In this document: positions 14,844-23,800 of the stretch, piece by piece
Position numbering within the stretch: the first letter of the stretch is position 1
Layout: each line of letters opens with the position of its first letter
Source of the DNA: Actinomycetota bacterium
GTDB lineage: Bacteria; Actinomycetota; Nitriliruptoria; Nitriliruptorales; Nitriliruptoraceae
Direction: 5' to 3'
Assembly: GCA_019348135.1 (NCBI GenBank)
Contig: JAHWJY010000009.1
Coordinates: 1-37,778, forward strand
DNA length: 37,778 nucleotides
Notes under the pieces: model-generated
What the model saw: the letters and a program-made list of their open reading frames with translations, nothing else
The model's database searches: none
What the model was told of the DNA's origin: nothing
Made by a program: the position numbers and the translations under genes

Positions 14844-15530
14844 CTAGACGTTGGGGACGAGCCCGGCGCGGACGTGCACGCCGAGAGCGCCGGGTTGGAC
14901 GACGAGGAGCACCCCGTCGTCGAGGATGACGGTGGCGATCGGTCCGGTGAGCTCGTTGCTCACCCCGCGGGTCGAGCCCGCGGACAGGTCCTCGCCGTGC
15001 AGCGGGTAGAGCAGTCCTTCGGTCGTGACGCCGTGCGCAGGTCCGTGGACGGGCAGCAGTGACACGAGCTCGCCCCGCACGCCCTCGAGCTCGGCCCGGT
15101 CGCGCACGACGGTCACATGGGAGGCCCCCATGAACGCGTCCATGCGCAGCGACGCGTAGGTGTCGGAGGCGAGCACGAGGGCGTTGCCGAGCAGGTGGTC
15201 GAGCCGACCGCCGTGGCCGCCGACCACGGTGACCTCACCGACGCCCCGCGCCAGGGCAGCGTCCAGGGCGATGGCGAGATCGGTGCGGTCCTTCGCGACG
15301 GGATGCCGCTCGACCTGGGTGCCGGCACCGACGGCCGCGGCCATCGCGGCGGGATCGACCGAGTCCATGTCCCCCACGAGGAGGTCGACGGTGAGGCCGA
15401 GCCGCGCGGCGCTGGCGAGGCCGGAGTCCGCGGCGATGACGTAGGCGTCGGACGTCAGGCGGTCGGCGATCGCCGGCGCGACGGGGTCGCCGCCGGTCAG
15501 GACGATGGTCGATCGGGTGGCTGGCGCCAC
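14844..15530 (-). CDS. thiN: Thiamine pyrophosphokinase
   Basis: Transfers pyrophosphate from ATP to imported thiamine, giving the cofactor TPP. The 228-residue protein shows the family motifs ADSGLASAARLGL, LLVGDMDSVD, KDRTDLAIAL, GGHGGRLDHLLGN and the C-terminal TRGVSNEL. The open frame reaches back to 15575, but that part is the conserved end of the TPP riboswitch, so GTG at 15530 is preferred, with GGAGGGAG 10 nt upstream. Operon leader gene: the riboswitch lies immediately before it and thiBPQ follow with gaps of 10 nt or less. This gives a salvage unit that takes up thiamine and activates it. Confidence 0.92.
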   Translation of the reverse strand: MAPATRSTIVLTGGDPVAPAIADRLTSDAYVIAADSGLASAARLGLTVDLLVGDMDSVDPAAMAAAVGAGTQVERHPVAKDRTDLAIALDAALARGVGEVTVVGGHGGRLDHLLGNALVLASDTYASLRMDAFMGASHVTVVRDRAELEGVRGELVSLLPVHGPAHGVTTEGLLYPLHGEDLSAGSTRGVSNELTGPIATVILDDGVLLVVQPGALGVHVRAGLVPNV

Positions 15531-15535
15531 GGCGT

Positions 15536-15668
15536 CACGTCTCCCTCCGCTGGCATTACCCAGCTCAGGTTCCACGGGTCGGTGACGCTGCTGCGGTGCA
15601 TCGTGTCCGATCCGCCGCGGTGCTGGTCACCCTCTCAGCCCGACCGCTCGAGCTCCCCGGGTGTCGCG
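15536..15668 (-). promoter_or_regulatory. TPP riboswitch (THI element)
   Basis: The minus strand reads CCCGGGGAGC at the 5' side, GCTGAGAGGGTGACC in the pyrimidine-sensing arm, then GACCCGTGGAACCTGAGCTG and GGTAATGCCAGCGGAGGGA, all canonical TPP aptamer blocks. Outer P1 pairing is imperfect (CGCGACACCC with GGGAGACGTG). The GGAGGGAG that would be the ribosome site of thiN is part of the 3' P1 strand, so ligand binding should hide it and block translation. A TACGGT -10-like box at 15703-15698 overlaps the end of the endonuclease IV gene and could start this transcript. Confidence 0.95.
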
Positions 15669-15695
15669 TTGTGTGCTGCGGGCGGACCCGCGCCG

Positions 15696-16517
15696 TCACC
15701 GTAGCGCAGCCTCGCCGGCGTCTGCGGTCCACGACCGGAGCATGGCGATGTCCGCCCGGTGGCCGCCGTCCTCGCTCGGGGTCTCGACGATCGCCGCGGG
15801 CGCACCGAGCCGCTCGGCGGTCGTCACCATCGCCTCCAGGACGTCGAGCCCCATGCGCCCGGTGCCGAGGTTGGTGTGCCGGTCGCGTCCGGCGCCGGCC
15901 TCGTCCTTGGAGTCGTTGACGTGCAGCAGGTCGATGCCGCCGGTCGCCTCGGCGAAGGCGGCCACGTAGCCGGCCGGGTTGGTCGCGCACAGGGGGTCGC
16001 CGGCCCAGGCGTGGCAGGTGTCGAAACAGGCGCCCAACGGCACGTCGAGGTCGACCGCCCGCAGCGCCCCGAAGAGCCGGGCGATGTCGGCGAGGTGACG
16101 GCCGGGTGCCGTCTGGCCGGCGGCGGTGTTCTCGATCAGCAGCGCGACGTCGGAGTGCAGCGGCCGCGCGACCTCGATCCAGCGGGCGACGGCGTCCTCC
16201 ATCGTGCCGCCACCGGCGGCGTGGCCGGCGTGGACGACGACGCCGCGCGCGCCGCAGCGGGCCGCCTCGTCGAGCGTCACCTGCAGGGAGCGCGTGGTCT
16301 TCTCCCGGACGGCCGGGTCGGCGGAGGCGGGGTTGCACAGGTAGGGCGCGTGCGCCGAGACCACGAGCGCGGCGTCCCGCAGCTCGTCCGCGTCGATGCG
16401 CTGCTTCGGGTCGCGCCACACCCGCGGCGCCGACAGGTGCAGCTGCACCACGTCCGCATCGACCTCGCGGGCACAGGCGAGGGGGTCCTTGGCGGGAGAG
16501 GAACAGCCGACGAGCAC
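15696..16517 (-). CDS. nfo: Deoxyribonuclease IV (AP endonuclease)
   Basis: Cleaves DNA 5' to abasic sites in base excision repair. The 273-residue TIM-barrel protein shows the zinc-ligand motifs in order: SAHAPYLCN, VVVHAGH, LLIENTA, FDTCHAW, LLHVNDSKDEAGAGRDRH, and IVETPSE. The GTG start at 16517 has GGAGG with 6-nt spacing and begins VLVGCSSPAKDP. It is preceded by the DUF916 gene on the same strand with a 79-nt gap and followed by the thiamine riboswitch region. Confidence 0.93.
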   Translation of the reverse strand: MLVGCSSPAKDPLACAREVDADVVQLHLSAPRVWRDPKQRIDADELRDAALVVSAHAPYLCNPASADPAVREKTTRSLQVTLDEAARCGARGVVVHAGHAAGGGTMEDAVARWIEVARPLHSDVALLIENTAAGQTAPGRHLADIARLFGALRAVDLDVPLGACFDTCHAWAGDPLCATNPAGYVAAFAEATGGIDLLHVNDSKDEAGAGRDRHTNLGTGRMGLDVLEAMVTTAERLGAPAAIVETPSEDGGHRADIAMLRSWTADAGEAALR

Positions 16518-16596
16518 GTACGACCTCCGGGTGGGGGGCCGGCAGCCTACGGCCGGGGTCCGGAGCCGAGCTCGAGGGCGGGCTCGAGCGGGTCCG

Positions 16597-17856
16597 TCAG
16601 GGCGCCACCGGCGCCGCGAGTGCCTGCTCGAGGTCGTCCCGGTAGGGCGTGTCGAAGCGCGCGGCCTCGGCCAGGACCCCGTGCGCGTCGCCCGTGAGCT
16701 CGTGCAGGGCCAGCGCCAGCGCGGCGAACACGTCCCACTCGCCGGCGCGGCGGGCCCGGAGCAGCGACAGCTCGAGCGAGTTGACGCGGTCGCGGTGGGA
16801 CGGGCCGCCGTCGGTCGGGACCGGCGCCGCGAGCGCGACGTCGAGCCGGCGCTGGACGTCGACGACGAGGCGCTCGAGCCGGCGGACGTCCGCCCGGAGC
16901 TGCTCGTCGGGACCGTGGCCCGTGTCACGGCGCCGCCGTGCGACCACCACGGCGACGACGACCGCGAGACCGACGAGCCACCACGGGACCACGAAGAGCG
17001 ACTCGTCGACCCGGCGCGTCACCCCGCTCGTGTCGGTGACCTCGACCGGGAGACGGACGACGCCGCCGAAGGGCGACACGGGGACCTCGGCGACGTACGT
17101 GTCCTCGCTCGCCCGCGTCAGGAGCCGCGAGCCGGAGGCGTCCAGGTCCGCGACCGTCACCCGGGGGGCGAGCCGGATGCTGCCGGTGTTGCGGACGGTC
17201 ACCCGGGCGACGACGGGGCCGGGGAACAGCCCCCCGGCGCGTTCCAGCTCGACCCGGGTGATCTCGAGCGAGCGGGCGGCGTCGCCGGGGACGGTCACGA
17301 CGACCCGGGTCGCGATCCGCTGCACGACCTCCGTGCCGTCGAGCTCGTGCCGGGTGACCGCCACCGCGGCACCGATGTGGTCCCCGGGCGCGGTCCCGGA
17401 GGGCACCGTCAGCTGGAACGCCACGGGCACGGTCGTGCTGGGCGGTACCTCGACCTGCTGCTGCTCGAAGGCGCCCCAGGCACCGAGGCCGTCGGCGGCG
17501 GCCCCGAGCTCCGGCGTGCCGTCCTCCGTGAAGACGACCTCGCGCAGCTGCAGCGTGACCTGGACCGGTTCCGCGGTGGGGTTGGTGAGCGAGGCGACGG
17601 CGCGTCCGGAGCTGCCGGGATCGAGCGTGAAGAGGAACCACGAGCCGCCGTGCGGGTCGTCCGCCGACGCGTCGCGCGGCAGGAGGGACACGGACGACGC
17701 GGTGTCCGGCCCGGAGGACGTCGTACGGGTGCCCGCCGGTGACGGCGTCTGGGCCGGCGCCGGTGCCGGCAGGAGCGCGGTGGCGGCCGCGGCGAGCGCC
17801 AGGGCGGCGAGGAACCTGCGGGTGGTCACGGTCCGTCTCACGGCAGCGGCCTTCAC
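16597..17856 (-). CDS. DUF916 (WxL-protein peptidoglycan-domain-like) membrane-anchored surface protein
   Basis: The 419-residue protein has a signal peptide (about 1-37, ending PAPAQ). Its extracellular region begins SWFLFTLDPGSSGRAVASLTN, which fits DUF916, the domain that in WxL-associated proteins binds peptidoglycan. A second beta domain (about 185-290) contains VARVTVRNTGSIRL. A transmembrane helix (about 295-318, PWWLVGLAVVVAVVV) follows, then a cytoplasmic region of about 100 residues rich in Arg/Leu heptad-like helix (DVRRLERLVVDVQRRLDVAL). The GTG start at 17856 overlaps the upstream WxL-like gene stop by 4 nt. Likely function is cell-surface adhesion or wall attachment. The long cytoplasmic tail is unusual and could signal inward. 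Confidence 0.75.
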   Translation of the reverse strand: MKAAAVRRTVTTRRFLAALALAAAATALLPAPAPAQTPSPAGTRTTSSGPDTASSVSLLPRDASADDPHGGSWFLFTLDPGSSGRAVASLTNPTAEPVQVTLQLREVVFTEDGTPELGAAADGLGAWGAFEQQQVEVPPSTTVPVAFQLTVPSGTAPGDHIGAAVAVTRHELDGTEVVQRIATRVVVTVPGDAARSLEITRVELERAGGLFPGPVVARVTVRNTGSIRLAPRVTVADLDASGSRLLTRASEDTYVAEVPVSPFGGVVRLPVEVTDTSGVTRRVDESLFVVPWWLVGLAVVVAVVVARRRRDTGHGPDEQLRADVRRLERLVVDVQRRLDVALAAPVPTDGGPSHRDRVNSLELSLLRARRAGEWDVFAALALALHELTGDAHGVLAEAARFDTPYRDDLEQALAAPVAP

Positions 17857-18674
17857 TGGAACAGGGTCACGGTGATCACGGGCGGGGTGCCCTCGCGGAA
17901 CGGACCGACCGGTACCACGCCGTCGTAGGTCGCGTCGTAGACGGTGGTGGAGCGCTGGCCGACGACGGTGAAGCCCATGGCACCGGCGGCGACGTGGGTC
18001 CGGCCGATGATCAGCCCGACGTCACCGTCGGGGCGGGTCGGGCGGGCGCCGACGGCCAGGGCTGCGGCCGACCCGTGCGACGGTCCGGTCACGGTGACGG
18101 TCCAGCCCCCGTCCACGCCGAGCGCCCGGGCCTCCTCGACGGCGAGGGCCACGGCGACCGAGCGCCCGTCCAGGGAGGTCATGAGGCGTGTGGTCAGGAT
18201 CCGTCGGGCGCCGAGGTCCGGCGGCGGCGGTGGGATCGGTGCACCGGTGTCCCCGTCCGCCGTGTCGTCCACGACGTCGTCCCCGATCGACGTCGTGGGA
18301 CGGCGGGGCGACGACCCCGGTGTCGAGGGTCCGGTGGTGTCCCGGGTCGCGGGAGGGCCGTCGCCCGACGCGTCGTCCGGCGCGGGGTCCGGGGCGGGTG
18401 CGGACGTGGCGTCGGTGCCGCGGTCGGGCTGGGGGTCGGTCCGTTCCGGCTGCGGTTCCGCTGCGTCGGGTTCGGTCTCCTGCCCGGGCGGCGACGTGGG
18501 CCTGTTCACGGGCTCGGTCCCCGGGCCCTCGGCGCCGCCCGCCTCCCCCGTGCAGTGCGGGGCGTTGCTCTGCGGGGGGCAGTCCGTCGGCGCCACGGCC
18601 CCGGCCAGCCCCGTGGCGAGGGCCCCGAGCAGGAGGGGCAGCAGCAGCGGACGTGGACGCCGGGTCGTGGTCAT
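17853..18674 (-). CDS. Secreted Pro-rich protein with WxL-like C-terminal domain
   Basis: The 273-residue protein has a signal peptide (about 1-27), then a disordered Pro/Asp/Thr/Glu-rich region (about 30-155). A C-terminal beta-rich domain of about 115 residues contains GVDGGWTVTVTG and ends PPVITVTLFQ. The GGWTVTV motif and beta-rich end resemble WxL surface domains, which are usually encoded next to DUF916 proteins, as here. The second WxL motif is not evident, so this is a tentative assignment from one motif plus context. The ATG at 18674 overlaps the histidine kinase stop by 4 nt (ATGA). Expected location is the cell wall, possibly held by the DUF916 partner. Confidence 0.6.
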   Translation of the reverse strand: MTTTRRPRPLLLPLLLGALATGLAGAVAPTDCPPQSNAPHCTGEAGGAEGPGTEPVNRPTSPPGQETEPDAAEPQPERTDPQPDRGTDATSAPAPDPAPDDASGDGPPATRDTTGPSTPGSSPRRPTTSIGDDVVDDTADGDTGAPIPPPPPDLGARRILTTRLMTSLDGRSVAVALAVEEARALGVDGGWTVTVTGPSHGSAAALAVGARPTRPDGDVGLIIGRTHVAAGAMGFTVVGQRSTTVYDATYDGVVPVGPFREGTPPVITVTLFQ

Positions 18675-20344
18675 CGCAGGTCACCCGCGGGCACGGGCTG
18701 GGCGGCCGTCGCCGTCCGTCGCGGGGCCTCCTCGGTGGCCGACGTCCCACGGCCCGAGTCGGCGGTGGCCGGGAGCGTGACCGTGAAGACGGCGCCGCCC
18801 TCGGGACGCGAGGCGGCGGCGACGCTGCCGCCCTGGCGCTCGACGAGCGTGCGGACGATGTGCAACCCGAGCCCGAGGCCACCCTCGCCCAGGACCCGGG
18901 TGTCGACGTCCTCCACCTGGCCGAACCGCTCGAAGAGGCGCGTGGTGTCGGCGGGGAGGCCCACCCCCTCGTCCTCGACCACGATCGTCGCCTCGGCGCC
19001 CCGACGCGCGGACCGGACGGTGACGGTCCCGCCGGCGGGGGAGTACCGCACCGCGTTCTCGATGAGGTGGAACAGCACCTGCTCGAGGGCGCGGACGTCG
19101 ACCGTGACCGGCGCCGGTCCGTCCACGTCGGCGATGATGCGGTGCGCCGGCGCCAGGGGCGCCGCCTCCCCGACCGCGTTGCGCACGAGGTCGCCGGCGT
19201 CGACCGCGCGCGGGGTCGCGCCGAGGGCCGCCTCGCGGTCGAGCTGGGCGGCGAAGAGCAGCCGCTCGACCTGGTGCTCGAGCCGCCGGGCGTGGCGTCG
19301 GGCGAACACGAGCACCTCGTGCTTGCGCTCCTCGGACAGGTCGTCCCAGCGACGCTCGAGGGTCTGGAGCCCCCCGCTCACGACCGTCAGTGGGGTGCGG
19401 AGCTCGTGGCCCGCGACGGCCAGGAGCGACCGCCGGGCGGCGTCCGCCTCGGCCCGGGTGGCGTTGACCCGGGCGAGCGACCACGCGACCGCCACGGAGG
19501 CGCTCGCGACGAGGAACAGGATCGCACCCACGACCATCACGACCGGGCGCCGTGCCGGGGCGTCGAACAGCCCAGCCGGCTGCGTCGTCACCACCGCCCA
19601 GCCGCCCCGGAGCGGGGCGTAGGAGGTGAGCATCCGGGTGCCGGCGGGCGCGGTCAGCCGCCGCACGCCGGCGCCGTCGGCGGCCAGCTGGGCGGGGGCC
19701 CGCAGCGACGAGTCGCGGTCGAACCGGCCGTCGGAGCCGAGCACCGAGCCGTCGCTCCAGACCAGCCGCGGCGCGGGACCACCGTCCGTCTCCAGCGCCG
19801 CGGTGGTGCGGGTCAACGCGCCCGCCCCCGGCAGGGACCCGACCATGACCCCGGTGGGGGAGCCGGCCGCGTCGCGCAGCGGCACCGCGACGCGCAGCCG
19901 GCCCTCGCCGTCGCCCTCGATGGAGGGCCCGGTCACGAGCGGCCCCTCGACGAGAGCCGCGAGCACCGCCGGGTCGGCGCGGCCGCCGACCTGCGACGCC
20001 GACGCGCCGTCCGCCGCGAGCACGATCCCGTCCGCGCCGGCGACGAGTACCCCGTCGAGGACCCCCAGCGCCAGCGGCCCGCCGAGGAGCGTCCTGGCCG
20101 CCGCCTCGGCGTCGGGTGACCCGGACCACGGGCCGAGCGCACGGGCGACGGCGGTGAGCTCGTCGGTGGCCGTGTCCAGGACGGCGGCGAAGGCGTCGGC
20201 GGCGGCCAGCGTCGTCTGCTGACGCTCGGCGAGACGGTCGTCGGTGGATGCGGTGGCGAGTCGGCCGGCACCGAGCAGGGCGACGGCGGCGGCCGCGAGA
20301 CAGCACACGGCAGCGAGCACACCGACCTGTCGCCTCTGCACCAC
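18671..20344 (-). CDS. Sensor histidine kinase with extracellular sensor domain
   Basis: Membrane kinase of about 557 residues. A first helix (about 8-30) and a second (about 283-305) flank a large extracellular, Cache-like sensor region. The HisKA dimerisation box AGHELRTPLTVV carries the phospho-acceptor His313. The ATPase domain shows the N box HLIENAVRYSP, G1 DEGVGLP and G2 GEGGLGLGLHIV. GTG codons at 20344 and 20341 are both possible starts; 20341 has the better spacing to AAAGGA. No response regulator gene is nearby, so its partner is elsewhere. It is co-translated with two surface proteins, which may be what it senses or controls. Confidence 0.92.
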   Translation of the reverse strand: MVQRRQVGVLAAVCCLAAAAVALLGAGRLATASTDDRLAERQQTTLAAADAFAAVLDTATDELTAVARALGPWSGSPDAEAAARTLLGGPLALGVLDGVLVAGADGIVLAADGASASQVGGRADPAVLAALVEGPLVTGPSIEGDGEGRLRVAVPLRDAAGSPTGVMVGSLPGAGALTRTTAALETDGGPAPRLVWSDGSVLGSDGRFDRDSSLRAPAQLAADGAGVRRLTAPAGTRMLTSYAPLRGGWAVVTTQPAGLFDAPARRPVVMVVGAILFLVASASVAVAWSLARVNATRAEADAARRSLLAVAGHELRTPLTVVSGGLQTLERRWDDLSEERKHEVLVFARRHARRLEHQVERLLFAAQLDREAALGATPRAVDAGDLVRNAVGEAAPLAPAHRIIADVDGPAPVTVDVRALEQVLFHLIENAVRYSPAGGTVTVRSARRGAEATIVVEDEGVGLPADTTRLFERFGQVEDVDTRVLGEGGLGLGLHIVRTLVERQGGSVAAASRPEGGAVFTVTLPATADSGRGTSATEEAPRRTATAAQPVPAGDLR

Positions 20345-20819
20345 CGGTCCTTTCGGTCTCCGGGCACGCGTCAGCAGCGACCCGGACCATCATCCCGTTC
20401 CGGGCGCTCCCGAGCAGTGGTGCAGGTTGCCCATCTTCGCCCGGCTCGAAGTGCTCAGGTCGGGCCGCCCGGCCCCGGGTGGAGCCGGCGTTCCGACGGT
20501 GCGTCGATACTGCGGGACGGAGAGTGGTTCCGCCACGGCCACCCGGCCCCCGCGGACGATGGACCGGTCGCCGCATCCGCGGTTCCGTGCCGCGGCCGGG
20601 TATGTTGGGCACCTGGTGATCCGACCCGGGGGCGTCCGGGCCCCGGTGCCGACACCGATCGGAACCCGATCGGGCGACCCGTCCGGGTCGTACGAGGCGC
20701 CGCTGCCCGGCCCTGTCACGTGCGCCGCGGCGAGCTCGACCCGCCGGCCTCGGATCCGCCCCGCAGCCCGGAGGGTCCGGGAGCCGCGTGTACCTGCGCG
20801 TCGGAGCGGAGGAGCGAAG
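20345..20819 (+). other. 475-nt non-coding region between divergent histidine kinase and SNF2 helicase genes
   Basis: No conserved gene is visible on either strand. On the minus strand, upstream of the kinase, CCGGGCG...CGCCCGG pairing (about 20400-20450) suggests a structured leader that I cannot assign to a known riboswitch. On the plus strand, TATGTT (20601-20606) is the clearest -10 box; its -35 is weak. A leader of about 205 nt follows, with two tandem hairpins (20655-20690), before the helicase ribosome site GGAGGAG (20808-20814). Confidence 0.5.
20655..20690 (+). promoter_or_regulatory. Two tandem perfect hairpins in the helicase leader
   Basis: Hairpin 1 is an 8-bp stem CCGATCGG (20655-20662)/CCGATCGG (20666-20673) with loop AAC. 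Hairpin 2 is CGACCCG (20675-20681)/CGGGTCG (20684-20690) with a 2-nt loop. They are 1 nt apart and lie about 45-80 nt into the predicted transcript. No T-run follows. Confidence 0.45.
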
Positions 20820-23800
20820 ATCAGCAACGGGCCACGGCCGGCCACGACCGGCACAGACGAGCTGGAGCGTCTCGTCCAGGCACACCTCGACGGGTGGGCG
20901 TCGGACGAGGACCTCGCCGTGCTGCGCGCGCACGGGGAGGAGTGGCTCGTGACCCTCCAGCGGCTCCTGAAGGAGACCAAGCACACGCTCCGCAACGTCA
21001 AGCGGCGCAAGGACACGCCGGAGAAGGAGCTCGTCCTGGCCGACTTCGAGGGCCAGCGCGACCGCATCGAGCAGGCGCTGGCACGGCTCGAGGCCGGCGA
21101 GGACGACGTCGCGCCGTCCGTCGAGGACGAGGAGGAGACGGCGACCGGGCAGGCCGAGGCCGAGGCGGAGATCGGGGCCGATGCGGTGCCCCAGCCGCGC
21201 GTCCGGGCACGCTCGCGCGAGTCGGTCCGGGAGCCGCGGACGCGGGCGCGCCGGCCTCCCGAGGAGCGCGACGCCCCGGAGCCGCGTGGGGACGGGGAAC
21301 GCACGCGCGTCCGCGCCCGCATCCGCGAGACGCCGCCGGCCCGTGACCCGGAGCGCCGCCGCAGCGAGCCGCGCGCGGAGCCGGAGCGCGAGCCCGAGCC
21401 GGAGCCGGAGCGCCCGCTCGACGGCACCCCGCAGCTGCAGCTGTCGTGGCACGAGGGCCGGATCGTCGCCTGGAGCGCTGCCGTCGACGCCGTCGCGGAG
21501 GACCTCGACGCGGTCCGCGGGCGGCTGAAGGGGGCCGGCACCGATCCGACGGCGTGGGTCGAGCACGACGCCGTCCGGCTCCCGGGCGGTCGCGAGGCCC
21601 CCGCCATCGCCGCCCCCGTCCAGCAGACGCTCGGCTGGCTGGTGTCGCTCGCCGCGACGGCCACGGAGGACACGCTCGGGCCCAGCGCGACGTGGCTCGG
21701 CCTCGTCGCCTCCCTCGGTGCCCGGCTCGTCGGCGCCGGCCGCGTGGTCCCGCAGCTCGACCGCCTCGGTGGACCCTCCGGGGGGAAGGGCAACCGCGGC
21801 ACCTACCGCGTGCGGTGGTACCCGGCGCTCGTCGACCACGACGAGCTGACCGCCCTCACGCGGGCCATGCCCGCGTCGGTGGCGGCGTTCCAGCGCAACG
21901 TCGACGGGCGCGCGGTCACGATGGAGCTCCTCGGGGCGTTCGTCGACGCCGTCTGCGCCGACGCCGCCTCGCGCGTGCCGGTCCCCGCCGCACCGCCGGA
22001 CCCGCGATCGGCCGTGGACGTGGCCGAATCGATCCTGGCACGCCTCGACGGGACCACGTTCGAGGCCCCGACCCAGCACGCCGGCGAGCTGATCCGCGGC
22101 CTGCAGCGGTGGGCCTCGACGGTCATCGGCTCGCCGCGGCTGCGCCTCGTCGCGCAGCTGGACCCGCCGGACGACTCGGGCGCGTGGCACCTCAAGGTCC
22201 TGGTCCCGGGCGGGCAGCGCCGGATGGAGCGCGTCGACGCCGCGATGTCCAACGCCAACCCCGACCGCCGGGAGCACATCAAGGGGGAGCTCGAACGGCT
22301 CGAGGCGCTGTTCCCGCGGCTGCAGCCGCGCAACGGTCGCCGGCGCGGCGAGGTCCTGCTCGGGCAGCAGGAGGCCTGGGAGCTCATGACCGAGACCGGC
22401 CCGATGCTCGTCGCGGCCGGCTTCGAGGTCCGGGTCCCGCCGCTGAAGCGGCGCAAGGCGCGGCCCGGCCTGCGCATCACCGCGACCGAGGGCCAGGAGA
22501 CCGTCGTCGGGGCGCAGCAGCTGTCGAGCGTGCAGTGGTCCGCCGTGTTCGACGACGTCGAGCTCACCGCCGAGGAGATCACGCGGCTCGCCGCCGAGTC
22601 GCGCCCGCTCGTGAAGTCGCACGGCCGCTGGGTCGAGGTCGACCACGCCGACCTCGAGGCCGCCGCGGCCGCGCTCGCCGAGCGCGAGGAGCAGGCGCAG
22701 CTCACCGGCGCCGACATGCTCCGGTACGCCCTCGGCCTCGAGGAGTCGCCGTTCGGCAGCATCTCCGTGGCCGGCGAGGGCTGGGCGGCCGACCTGCTGC
22801 GCAGCGCCAGCGAGATCCCCCAGCACCCCCCGACGAGCCCCGAGGGCTTCGAGGGCGAGCTGCGCGGCTACCAGGCCGACGCGCTGGCGTGGCTCAGGTT
22901 CCTCGACCGCGCCGGCCTCGGCGGCTGCCTCGCGCTCGACATGGGGCTCGGCAAGACCCCCACGATGCTGGCGCACCTGCGGCAGACGACCGACCAGGGG
23001 ACCAGCCTCGTCATCGCGCCGCCGGCGGTGGTGGGGAACTGGGCGTCGGAGGCGCGCAAGTTCGTCCCCGACCTCAAGGTGATGGTCCACCACGGGGCGA
23101 ACCGCACGGACGTGGGCGACATCGCCGACGAGGTCGCCGACGTCGACGTCGTGATCACCACCTACGGCACCGCGGTCCGCGACATCTCCGAGCTCGCGGA
23201 CATCAACTGGGGCAAGGTCGTGCTCGATGAGGCGCAGGTGATCAAGAACCACACGAGCGAGACCGCGCAGCAGCTGCGCCGGCTCGAGGCACGGACCCGG
23301 GTGGTGCTGACCGGGACGCCCATCGAGAACGGGCTCGGCGACCTCTGGGCGCTGCTCGACTTCGCCAACCCCGGCCTCCTCGGCGGGCGCTCGGCGTTCA
23401 TCTCCCAGATGTCGAGGGCCGGCGACGCCAAGAGCAGCGCCGAGCAGGCCCTGCGGACGCTCAACGGCGTGCTGGTGTTCCGCCGGACGAAGGCCGAGCC
23501 GGCCATCGCCGCCGAGCTGCCCGACCGCATCGACGAGCTCGACCACTGCCCGATGACGCCCGAGCAGGTCGGTCTCTACCAGGCGGTGCTGGACGAGCTC
23601 GTGATCGCCAGCAGCGACCAGGAGGGCCCCAAGAAGAAGGGCGCCGTGCTGGCCGCGATCACCGCGCTCAAGCAGATCTGCAACCACCCGGCGGCCTACA
23701 CCGGCGACGACGGTCCGCTCGAGGGCCGCTCCGGCAAGCTCGCACGCCTGATCGAGATCGTCGAGAGCGTGTTCCAGTCCGACGAGCGGGTGCTGATCTT

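Noticed and set aside
20395-20450. Possible cyclic-di-GMP (GEMM) riboswitch on the minus strand before the histidine kinase
   Set aside because: A GGGCAACC string and a CCGGGCG/CGCCCGG stem caught the eye, but the conserved GEMM blocks are not present.
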